From contig NZ_CP151633.1 in NCBI RefSeq assembly GCF_038397715.1, positions 1,240,001 through 1,304,000 of the forward strand: DNA of 64,000 nucleotides, given 5' to 3'. A model generated the notes under the pieces. The model was not told the DNA's origin. It ran no database searches and saw only the letters and a list, made by a program, of their open reading frames with translations. How positions within the stretch are numbered: position 1 is the stretch's first letter; each line of letters begins with the position of its first letter. The stretch is from Microbacterium sp. LWO14-1.2 (GTDB lineage: Bacteria > Actinomycetota > Actinomycetes > Actinomycetales > Microbacteriaceae). The position numbers and the translations under genes were made by a program. This document shows positions 55,410 through 63,003 of this stretch, piece by piece.

Positions 55410-56297
55410 ATGACAGAGAGCGTGATCGAGGTCGAGGATCTGCGGAAGTCGTACGGCGGATTCACGGCCGTCGACGGCATCAGCTTCGACATCCGCCGAG
55501 GCGAGACGTTCGCGCTCCTCGGCCCGAACGGGGCCGGCAAGTCCACCACGATCGAGATCCTGGAGGGATACCGTCACCGTACCTCCGGCGAGGTGCGGGT
55601 GCTCGGGGTCGATCCGCAGCGCGGTGGGCTGGAATGGAAGGCGCGCCTCGGCATCGTGCTGCAGTCGTCGGGAGAGGCGGGCACCTTCACCGTGCGCGAG
55701 CTTCTGACCGAGTTCGCCGGGTACTACCCGAACCCGCGCCCGGTGGACGACGTCATCGCGGCGGTCGGCCTCGAGCAGAAGCAGCGCTCCCGGGCCGGGC
55801 GGCTCTCCGGTGGCCAGCAGCGCCGCCTCGACGTCGCCCTCGGCATCATCGGCCGCCCCGAACTGCTGTTCCTCGACGAGCCGACGACCGGCTTCGACCC
55901 CGAGGCGCGACGGCAGTTCTGGGACCTCATCCGCTCGCTGAAGGCCGAGGGGACGAGCATCCTCCTCACGACCCATTACCTCGATGAGGCGGCCCAGCTC
56001 GGCGATCGCGCCGCGGTCATCGTCAACGGTCGCATCGCCGACATCGGCGCGATCGACGAGATCGGCGGGGCGGAGGCACGCGTGCCCGTCGTGCGGTGGA
56101 TCGACGGCGAGGGAAACCGTCAGGCCGAGCGCACGCATGAGCCGGGCGCGCTCGTCGCCGACCTGCAGGCGCGCGGCGGCGAGCCCCGCGACCTCGAGGT
56201 CGTGCGCCCCACCCTCGAGGACGTGTACCTCGACCTCATCCGCGAGCACGGCGCAGCGGACGACGACCTCCACCTCGACGTCAAGGAGCGGGCATGA
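55410..56297 (+). CDS. ABC-2 exporter ATP-binding protein
   Basis: 295 aa. Walker A LLGPNGAGKST, Q-loop VLQSSGEAG, signature LSGGQQRRLDVALG, Walker B LLFLDEPTTGFDPEA, and H-loop TTHYLDEA. A C-terminal domain of about 70 residues is typical of DrrA/CcmA-like exporters. It overlaps the permease gene by 4 nt (ATGA). The substrate is unknown; drugs or lipids are common for this class. Confidence 0.93.
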   Translation: MTESVIEVEDLRKSYGGFTAVDGISFDIRRGETFALLGPNGAGKSTTIEILEGYRHRTSGEVRVLGVDPQRGGLEWKARLGIVLQSSGEAGTFTVRELLTEFAGYYPNPRPVDDVIAAVGLEQKQRSRAGRLSGGQQRRLDVALGIIGRPELLFLDEPTTGFDPEARRQFWDLIRSLKAEGTSILLTTHYLDEAAQLGDRAAVIVNGRIADIGAIDEIGGAEARVPVVRWIDGEGNRQAERTHEPGALVADLQARGGEPRDLEVVRPTLEDVYLDLIREHGAADDDLHLDVKERA

Positions 56298-57127
56298 CCA
56301 TCGCCACGGCATCCCCCCGATTCGGCCTCGCACGCACGGTGCGACTCGGCCTCCGGCGCATCGGCTTCGAGCTCCGGCAGTACTTCCGCGCCGGTGACCA
56401 GGTGTTCTTCACCTTCCTCTTCCCGACCGTGATGTACCTCATCTTCGCGACGATCTTCACGGGTGACATCGGTCAGGGTGCCGACACGGTCAGTATGGCG
56501 ACCTACTACCTGCCCGGCCTGATCGCCGGCGGCATCTTCCTGTCCGGTGTGCAGGGCCTGTCGATCGAGATCGCCGTCGAGAAGAGCGACGGCACCCTGA
56601 AGCGTCTCGGCAGCGCCCCCATCTCCCCGGTGACGTACTTCATCGGCAAGCTCGGCGAGGTCGTGGTCACGGCAGTGCTGCAGATCGGGCTGCTGCTGAT
56701 CGTGGCGGTCGTGCTCTACGACGTCGACCTGCCGACGGATGCCGAGCACTGGGCGCGCTTCGCCTGGGTGTTCGCCCTCGGGCTGCTGACGTGCGCGTTG
56801 CTCGGTATCGCGCTCTCGTCGGTCCCCCGCTCGGGGAAGACCGCGTCGGCCGTCGTCATCCCGGTCGTGCTGCTGCTGCAGTTCATCTCGGGTGTCTACA
56901 TCGCGTTCACGACGCTGCCGGAGTGGCTGCAGAACCTCGCCGCGGCGTTCCCGCTCAAGTGGATCGCCCAGGGGATGCGCGCGGCGATCCTGCCGGACTC
57001 CTTCAAGGCCGTGGAGCCGGCCGGCGAGTGGCAGCTCGGGGCCGTGGCCCTCGCGCTCGGGATCTGGCTGGTCGTCGGTCTCGTGCTGAGCAGAGCCACG
57101 TTCCGCTGGATCCGCCGCAACGGCTGA
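56294..57127 (+). CDS. ABC-2 exporter permease
   Basis: 277 aa with six transmembrane segments of the ABC-2 type (about residues 35-55, 70-92, 118-140, 155-175, 182-202, 250-270). Family features include FTFLFPTVMYLIFATIF and a late FISGVYIAFTTLPEWLQNLA, near the conserved helix before the last segment. It pairs with the preceding ATPase. Confidence 0.9.
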   Translation: MTIATASPRFGLARTVRLGLRRIGFELRQYFRAGDQVFFTFLFPTVMYLIFATIFTGDIGQGADTVSMATYYLPGLIAGGIFLSGVQGLSIEIAVEKSDGTLKRLGSAPISPVTYFIGKLGEVVVTAVLQIGLLLIVAVVLYDVDLPTDAEHWARFAWVFALGLLTCALLGIALSSVPRSGKTASAVVIPVVLLLQFISGVYIAFTTLPEWLQNLAAAFPLKWIAQGMRAAILPDSFKAVEPAGEWQLGAVALALGIWLVVGLVLSRATFRWIRRNG

Positions 57128-57166
57128 TGGGGCGGCGTGGGTCGCCGACGCGGCTCGGGTGAACCG

Positions 57167-58198
57167 CTACGCGCGGCCGAACTGGGCTGCGGCCGGGCAG
57201 TCGAAGGGATCGCGGGCGGCGAGGCCGACGCGGTTCAGATACTCGATCACGATGGCGTACGACCGGCCGAGACTCGTCTCGGTGTAGTCGACGCCGTTCG
57301 CCTCGCAGTAGTCGCGCACGATCTCGCGGGCCTTCGAGAGGTGGGGGCGGGGCATGCTCGGGAAGAGGTGGTGCTCCACCTGATGGTTGAGCCCGCCCAT
57401 CAGCCAGGTCACCCAGCGCCCGCCGCGGATGTTCCGCGACGTCCGCACCTGCTTCGAGAAGAAGTCCAGCCGGGCGTCGGGGTCGATGATCGGCATCCCC
57501 TTGTGGTTCGGCGCGAAGGAGGCCCCCATGTAGACGCCGAAGACCGCGAGCTGCACGCCCATGAAGGCGAAGGCCATGCCGAGCGGGAGCAGCAGGAACA
57601 CCGGGACCAGCACGACGGCGAAACGCGCGGCGATGAGGGCGAGCTCGGTCCAGCGCCCCTTGACCTTGCGACCGGTCGCGAGGTGCTTGATGCCGAGGTA
57701 GTGCAGGTTGAGTCCCTCGAGCGTCAGCAGCGGGAAGAACAGCCACCCCTGCTTACGTGTGATCATGCGCACCAGGCCGCGCGACTTCGCAGCATCCGTC
57801 TCGAGGAACGAGATCGTGTCGACCTCGATGTCGGGGTCCTTGCCCACCTGGTTCGGGTTGCCGTGGTGACGGGTGTGCTTCGAGTCCCACCACGCGTAGC
57901 TGATGCCGACGACGCCGGCCGCGAGGATGCGCGCGAGGCGGAAGTTCGCCGGGCCCGACGAGAGGATCTGCCGGTGCGCCGCCTCGTGTGCGAGGAACGC
58001 GACCTGCGTGAGGATGACACCGAGCGCGGCGGCGATGAGCAGCTGGAACCAGCTGTCGCCGAGGAGGATGAAACCGGTGATCGCGCCGCCCAGGGCCACC
58101 GCGACGCCTGCGGCGACGAGGCCGTAGAACCACGGCGTCCGCTGCAGCAGTCCGGTCTCCTTGACGACCTGCGACACCTGCCTGTAGGCCTGCGCCAT
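57167..58198 (-). CDS. Membrane fatty acid desaturase
   Basis: 343 aa from the first normal start (ATG 58196-58198). All three histidine boxes are present: HEAAH near residue 71, HTRHH near 108 and HQVEHH near 272, binding the di-iron centre. Four hydrophobic spans fit the family. The reading frame continues upstream with a protein-like lead (TTSTLGPIRQTYSGNAEFPP) but no ATG, GTG or TTG. An ATC ATC pair just after AGGAG (58277-58282) may be the true start, adding about 27 residues. Confidence 0.88.
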   Translation of the reverse strand: MAQAYRQVSQVVKETGLLQRTPWFYGLVAAGVAVALGGAITGFILLGDSWFQLLIAAALGVILTQVAFLAHEAAHRQILSSGPANFRLARILAAGVVGISYAWWDSKHTRHHGNPNQVGKDPDIEVDTISFLETDAAKSRGLVRMITRKQGWLFFPLLTLEGLNLHYLGIKHLATGRKVKGRWTELALIAARFAVVLVPVFLLLPLGMAFAFMGVQLAVFGVYMGASFAPNHKGMPIIDPDARLDFFSKQVRTSRNIRGGRWVTWLMGGLNHQVEHHLFPSMPRPHLSKAREIVRDYCEANGVDYTETSLGRSYAIVIEYLNRVGLAARDPFDCPAAAQFGRA

Positions 58199-58438
58199 GG
58201 GCGGGAACTCAGCATTGCCCGAGTAGGTCTGACGGATCGGTCCGAGGGTGCTGGTCGTGTCGACCTGTGCGAGGGAGATGATGCTCTCCTGACGATCGGG
58301 AGCCCTTGAGCTGTGGAAGCCAAGGGCGGATGCCGATCGCTGTCCTCAGGCTAACCCGGTGCGCATGCGGTGGTCGGCATACGACGGGCTTTCCCAGGGC
58401 ACTGCCAGACCGTCTCTCAGCGCACGGTCCGAGGGCGG

Positions 58439-58738
58439 TCAGGCCCGGGCGCGGCGCGGCCTCCGACGCAGCACTCGGGGCAGAGCGAAAGGGAAGGTCG
58501 ACGGACGGCGCTGGGGTGCGTTGACGCGCTCGAGCGCGTGCCGAGCTGCGTCGAGCGAGTCGAACGCGCCGAGCGCGGTGCCGCGGTGATCGTGCGTGAC
58601 GTGCGCCGAGCCGTCGAATTCGACGAAGCCGGCGAACTCGCCGCCACGGGTGGCGACGTGCACGTCGATGTCGGCCTGCTTCCAGGTCAGGGGATCGGAG
58701 GAGGAGGAGATGGTGGTCGTGCTCATGGTGATACTCAT
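58439..58738 (-). CDS. Hypothetical 99-aa protein
   Basis: No family recognised. A small alpha/beta domain (DIDVHVATRGGEFAGFVEFDG; HVTHDHRGTALGAFDSLDAARHALERV) and a strongly basic tail (RRRPRRARA) are visible. The region resembles a compact strand-helix fold. A second ATG four codons in (58726) is an alternative start; neither has a clear ribosome site. Confidence 0.55.
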   Translation of the reverse strand: MSITMSTTTISSSSDPLTWKQADIDVHVATRGGEFAGFVEFDGSAHVTHDHRGTALGAFDSLDAARHALERVNAPQRRPSTFPFALPRVLRRRPRRARA

Positions 58739-58901
58739 TGCTGTGTGGCGGGCGCGCGTCAGCGCTCCGCAAGTCGTGCGATCGAGGGCGGATGCCGCGC
58801 GCGTCGATGTGCGTGGTCCGTAATGGCCCTGATCAGTGGCGCCGCGGCGGCCCAGAGGGTGGCCATGTCACACGGTGCGTCCGCCAGTCTAGCAGATAGA
58901 G

Positions 58902-59879
58902 TCACCGCGCCGGGGGCTCGCCTCCGCCGCCCGGTCCTCCGTCGCCGCCGCCCGGCCCGCCGGACGGCGCCGATCCGGCGCTCGGAGCGGTGGTCGTGTC
59001 GACCGAGACGACGAGCGCGGCGGTGTACCCGGCATCCGCGTCTCCGGTGATCGTCGCGAGCTGCAGCGCGGCGGAATCGTCGCCGAAGACGTTGTCGCTC
59101 GCGAGGCTCGTCTGCGCCAGGTTCTGCGCGGAGCCGTCGTACCGCGCGTCCGCGTAGACCGTGGAGCAGGTCTCCTCCGGCAGGGCCACCTGGGAGGTCG
59201 CGATGGCGTTCGCGGAGTCGGTGATGGAGTCGACGTCGGGATACACCTCGAAGTGGATGTGCGGCCAGCGGCCCGAGTAGCACCCCGGGAAGATCGACGA
59301 GAACGACACCCACCCGTCGGCATCCGCCACCTGGACTCCGCGCAGGTAGTCGACGTCCTCGAGGCCCGACGAGTACATCGAGTACTCGCCTTGGGCGGTG
59401 CAGTGCCACGCGTAGACCGCGACGCCCGCGAAGGGGACTCCGCCGTTCGCTCGGTCGAGGATCTGGAACCGAACAGTCAGCGGGATGCCGTCGGCCGTCG
59501 CCGATCCGTCGATCGAGGACCTGATGTCCTGGCGGACGATGCCCGACTCCTCGAGCACGTCCGGTCCGTTCGAGCCGTCGCCCGGATACGGCCCGGCCGT
59601 CTCGTCGGGGATCTCGCCGTCGGCGGTCCCGGCACTGGAGCCGCTGGACCCTGTCGTGGCCGTCGGGGTGGACGAGCCGCCTGTGGCTGGCGCGCAGGCG
59701 GCGAGGATGACGGCGCCGACGCCGAGGCCTGCGAGGCCCAGGACGCCGCGACGGCTCACGAGGGTGCGCAGATCGAACGCGGCGCCCTGGTCGACGACCT
59801 CCTCGTCGACGCGGTCGAGCAGTCGCCCCTCGTAGGCGGGGCCGTCAGGCGTCTGGACGGGTTCGGGGATGCGGCTCAT
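58902..59879 (-). CDS. Intradiol dioxygenase-like Tat lipoprotein
   Basis: 325 aa. A Tat signal (VSRRGVLGLAGLGVGAVILAAC) with a lipobox Cys is followed by a beta-sandwich of the protocatechuate 3,4-dioxygenase type. Candidate iron ligands are Tyr in VAVYAWHC, Tyr in DVDYLRG and the two His in GRWPHIHFEVY. A Gly/Pro-rich tail ends the protein. Such exported members are widespread in actinobacteria; the substrate is unknown. Confidence 0.82.
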   Translation of the reverse strand: MSRIPEPVQTPDGPAYEGRLLDRVDEEVVDQGAAFDLRTLVSRRGVLGLAGLGVGAVILAACAPATGGSSTPTATTGSSGSSAGTADGEIPDETAGPYPGDGSNGPDVLEESGIVRQDIRSSIDGSATADGIPLTVRFQILDRANGGVPFAGVAVYAWHCTAQGEYSMYSSGLEDVDYLRGVQVADADGWVSFSSIFPGCYSGRWPHIHFEVYPDVDSITDSANAIATSQVALPEETCSTVYADARYDGSAQNLAQTSLASDNVFGDDSAALQLATITGDADAGYTAALVVSVDTTTAPSAGSAPSGGPGGGDGGPGGGGEPPAR

Positions 59880-59966
59880 GTCGGGCTCCTGTAAGGGGAT
59901 GGGTCGGCGATGGATCCATGCTCACGGAGGAGTCGATCAGGAGGCTATGGTGCACCTGTGGCGCGA

Positions 59967-61148
59967 CTATGAAGAGCGCTCGCCGTCCCGAGGGATGAGC
60001 GGCGGCCGGAGCACGAGCACCACGACGATCAGCGCCATCACCCCCGCGGTGATCGCGACGGGGATCGGCAGCACCGGGTCGAGCAGCACCAGCACCGCGC
60101 CGAGAGGAACGACCGTGTTCACCACACGGTCTGCGTTGTCGCGGATCGCGACCCACCAGATGGCGAGGAGGAAGAGCGCGATCGGGATCGTCACGGTCAG
60201 CGATGCCTCGGCGGTCGACAGGTGGCTCTCGCCCGTCAGCACGTCGAGCTCGACCTCGATGCCCGCCGAGAAGGCGGCGGCCGCGGCGAACACGAGGTAG
60301 TGGGTGTAGCCGTAGCGCAGCGATCGACCGAACGTCGTGATCGCCCGGTGGTGGGGCGGCCAGAAGTAGATCCACCACAGCGACGCGGTGACGACGAGCG
60401 TGAGCACCGAGATGGAGATGAGAGGCACGAAGGACTCCAGCTCGTGGCTCGCGTCGATGATCGCATTCGCGGAGGCGAGGAGGCTCTCGCCCAGCACGAT
60501 CAGCGTGAACAGCCCGTAGCGCTCGGTGATGTGATGCGGATGCCACGGCGTCTGCCGTCGATACTCCGCGAACACCGGGATGCTGACCTCGAGGAGAGCG
60601 AAGACGATGAAGGCGATCAGCTGCAGCGTGCCGGACGGGATCAGCAGGAACAGCACCCAGAGCACCTGCACGGCCGCGATGCCCGCCGCATAACGGCGTG
60701 TCGCACCGCGCAGCTCCCCCGCCCCGCGCGAGGCGCGGAGCCACTGCGCGATCATGGCGACGCGCATGACGATGTATCCGAGCACCGGCATCCGGAAGTC
60801 GCCGTGCTCGAACGCTGCCGGCACACCGGCGGCGAGCACGAGCACACCTCCCATCTGCACGATCGTCGTGACGCGGTAGAGCCAGTCGTCGGTGTCGAAG
60901 GACGTGGCGAACCAGGTGAAGTTCATCCAGGCCCACCAGATCGCGAAGAAGAGCATCGCGTACGACGTGATCCCGTGCACGACGTCGCCGTGGCTCAGCG
61001 CGTGGTGGAGCTGCGCGGACGTGATGCTGACGGCGACGACGAAGACGAGGTCGAAGAAGAGCTCGAGGCTGCTGGCCGCCCGATGCGGCTGCGCGGGGTC
61101 GCGCGGCTGCATGCGGCTGAGGTGGAATCGAGGCGCGGAGGCTGTCAC
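59967..61148 (-). CDS. ltrA: Low temperature requirement protein A (LtrA)
   Basis: 393 aa with about eleven transmembrane helices. The family opening HRAASSLELFFDLVFVVAV is near residue 22, and later HITERYGLFTLIVLGESLLA and FWPPHHRA match LtrA proteins. The function is unknown. The GTG at 61146-61148 is chosen because it gives the typical short hydrophilic head; a longer reading would run into the divergent leader. Confidence 0.87.
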   Translation of the reverse strand: MTASAPRFHLSRMQPRDPAQPHRAASSLELFFDLVFVVAVSITSAQLHHALSHGDVVHGITSYAMLFFAIWWAWMNFTWFATSFDTDDWLYRVTTIVQMGGVLVLAAGVPAAFEHGDFRMPVLGYIVMRVAMIAQWLRASRGAGELRGATRRYAAGIAAVQVLWVLFLLIPSGTLQLIAFIVFALLEVSIPVFAEYRRQTPWHPHHITERYGLFTLIVLGESLLASANAIIDASHELESFVPLISISVLTLVVTASLWWIYFWPPHHRAITTFGRSLRYGYTHYLVFAAAAAFSAGIEVELDVLTGESHLSTAEASLTVTIPIALFLLAIWWVAIRDNADRVVNTVVPLGAVLVLLDPVLPIPVAITAGVMALIVVVLVLRPPLIPRDGERSS

Positions 61149-61249
61149 GGCGGTCAGAATATCGGCGCGGATCACGGAGTGGGCGCAAGCGGCGGAATAT
61201 CGGTTCATCCACACGTGTGAAAAATCTTCCTCTCGCGCGCCCCATCCGC

Positions 61250-61255
61250 TATAGT
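61250..61255 (+). promoter_or_regulatory. Candidate -10 box of the polysaccharide locus
   Basis: TATAGT, preceded by a poor -35 candidate TTCCTC (61228-61233, 16-bp spacing). The expected start point is near 61262, giving an approximately 205-nt leader before the ATG. Confidence 0.45.
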
Positions 61256-61261
61256 GATCGG

Positions 61262-61466
61262 AGTCTGCAGTTCCTGCTGTACGCGTGCACCGTGTGGGAC
61301 GGTGCCAGCACTTCCCGTGATGTGGGATCACGGTTCGCGGCAGGACCCGAGGGGTCGGGTATGCAGACGATGCTGGGGACGTGGGGTCCCTGGTCTGGGG
61401 AACACTGGGGAAACACATGTCGCACTGGGGATTTCTGCGTACATTCACGGCTCACGAGGCCTCGGC
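61262..61466 (+). ncRNA. Structured leader RNA with GTGGG-loop hairpins
   Basis: Consecutive perfect stems: GCACCGT-GTGGG-ACGGTGC (61287-61305), CCGTGAT-GTGGG-ATCACGG (61315-61333), ACCCGA-GGGG-TCGGGT (61345-61360) and GGGAC-GTGGG-GTCCC (61376-61390). A bulged stem at 61417-61444 follows, and a small GCAG-TTC-CTGC stem at 61267-61277 comes first. Three stems share the same pentaloop. No known riboswitch class was recognised; the structure and role are inferred from sequence only. Confidence 0.5.
61373..61432 (+). repeat. Four CTGGGGA motifs
   Basis: Copies start at 61373, 61395, 61405 and 61425; the last three are spaced 10 and 20 bp, that is, on one face of the helix. The last lies in the loop of the hairpin at 61417-61444. 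CTGGGGAAAC also occurs once at 53737, ahead of the DivIVA-like gene. Confidence 0.6.
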
Positions 61467-62999
61467 ATGACTTCCGTCGAGGATGCTCTGAGCATCTCTC
61501 GCACGGGTTCGGTCTTCACGCCGATCGCCGCACCGCGAGCCACCAAGTCGGTCACGCACACGGTGGTCACACCACGCGTGTCCGCGACGCTGGAGCGACG
61601 CCGTCAGTGGGAGCGGCGTTATCGGATGCGACTGCGGATCTCGGATGCCGGGATCATCCTGTTCGCGGTCGGGATCACAGCAGCGATCCAGCTGGTGTCG
61701 GGAGTCGCAGGGGAAGAGGCCCTGCGCAACGGCATCCCGCTGGCTGCGCTCTGGTATCTGATGCTCAGCGCTCTGCATACACGTGATGCAGCGCTGTTCC
61801 GCGCCAGCGCCACCGAGTACCGCGGCGTCGCGCACGCCAGCGGACTGGCGTTCGGGATCATCGCCATGGTCGCTGTCGTGCTCGGCTGGGAGTCCATGCA
61901 GCTCGTGCTGCTGGTCGGACTGCCGTTCGGCGTACTCGCGCTGCTCATCACCCGATGGGTGTGGCGGCACTGGCTGACGGCGCAGCGTGCGCAGGGGCGG
62001 TTCGCCTCGCGCACGCTCGTCGTCGGCAACCGTGACGACGTCGAGTACGTCGTCCGAACCCTGCACCCGATCGGGGCCTCCGGCTACCAGGTCGTCGGTG
62101 CCACACTGCTCGACGGCAACGCGCGCGATGTCGAGGTCGAGGGTGCTCACTTCCCCGTGATCGGCAACGTGAACACGGTGTCGACGGTGGCCGCCGAGCT
62201 CGGCGCCGACACGATCATCGTGGCGAGCCGCCCCGAGGGCGAGCCCGACTTCGTGAAGAAGCTCAGCTGGCAGCTCGAAGGCACCGCCGCCGAGCTCGTG
62301 CTCTCGAGCCGTCTGACAGACGTGGCCGGTCCGCGAATCTCGTTCGCGCCGGTCGAGGGCCTGCCGCTCATCCAGGTGCAGATCCCGTCGTACGAGGGCG
62401 GGCAGCACGTGCTGAAGCGCGCACTCGACATCGCCGTCGCGACCATCGCGCTCATCCCGATCGCACTGATCACGCCGCTCCTCGCGCTGCTCGTGAAGCT
62501 CGACTCGCCCGGCCCGCTCTTCTTCTTCCAGGAGCGCGTCGGCCGCGACGGACGGACGTTCCGCATCGTCAAGTTCCGGTCCATGAAGACGGATGCCGAG
62601 CAGCAGCTCGCCGCACTCAAGGAGCAGAACGAAGGCGCCGGCCTGCTGTTCAAGATGAAGGACGACCCGCGCGTGACGCGTGTCGGCCGCATCCTGCGCA
62701 AGCTCTCGCTCGACGAGCTCCCCCAGTTCTGGAACGTGCTCGTCGGCGACATGAGCGTCGTCGGACCGCGTCCGCCGCTGCCCAGCGAGGTCACGGCGTA
62801 CGACGGCACGGTCTACCGTCGCCTCTACATCAAGCCCGGCATCACCGGGCTGTGGCAGGTCTCCGGACGCAGCGACCTCTCGTGGGACGAGAGCGTGCGC
62901 CTCGACCTGCGGTACGTCGAGAACTGGTCGGTCATGAACGACCTGCAGATCATGTGGCGCACCGCCAAGGTCATGGTGCAGCCCAGCGGGGCATACTGA
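61467..62999 (+). CDS. Polyprenyl glycosylphosphotransferase
   Basis: 510 aa. Four N-terminal transmembrane helices, a CoA-binding-like middle domain (LVVGNRDDVEYVVRTL), a fifth helix, and the C-terminal bacterial sugar transferase domain with KRALDIAVATIALIPIAL, KFRSMKTDAE, RKLSLDELPQFWNVL and GDMSVVGPRPPLP. It loads the first sugar phosphate on undecaprenyl phosphate to begin polysaccharide synthesis. The ATG at 61467 has GAGG upstream; the frame is open further left but runs through the leader hairpins. The glycosyltransferase follows 4 nt later. Confidence 0.93.
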   Translation: MTSVEDALSISRTGSVFTPIAAPRATKSVTHTVVTPRVSATLERRRQWERRYRMRLRISDAGIILFAVGITAAIQLVSGVAGEEALRNGIPLAALWYLMLSALHTRDAALFRASATEYRGVAHASGLAFGIIAMVAVVLGWESMQLVLLVGLPFGVLALLITRWVWRHWLTAQRAQGRFASRTLVVGNRDDVEYVVRTLHPIGASGYQVVGATLLDGNARDVEVEGAHFPVIGNVNTVSTVAAELGADTIIVASRPEGEPDFVKKLSWQLEGTAAELVLSSRLTDVAGPRISFAPVEGLPLIQVQIPSYEGGQHVLKRALDIAVATIALIPIALITPLLALLVKLDSPGPLFFFQERVGRDGRTFRIVKFRSMKTDAEQQLAALKEQNEGAGLLFKMKDDPRVTRVGRILRKLSLDELPQFWNVLVGDMSVVGPRPPLPSEVTAYDGTVYRRLYIKPGITGLWQVSGRSDLSWDESVRLDLRYVENWSVMNDLQIMWRTAKVMVQPSGAY

Positions 63000-63003
63000 T
63001 TCC

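Noticed and set aside
61217..61786. Alternative rightward reading starting before the glycosylphosphotransferase
   Set aside because: It is out of frame with the conserved enzyme and runs through the leader hairpins.
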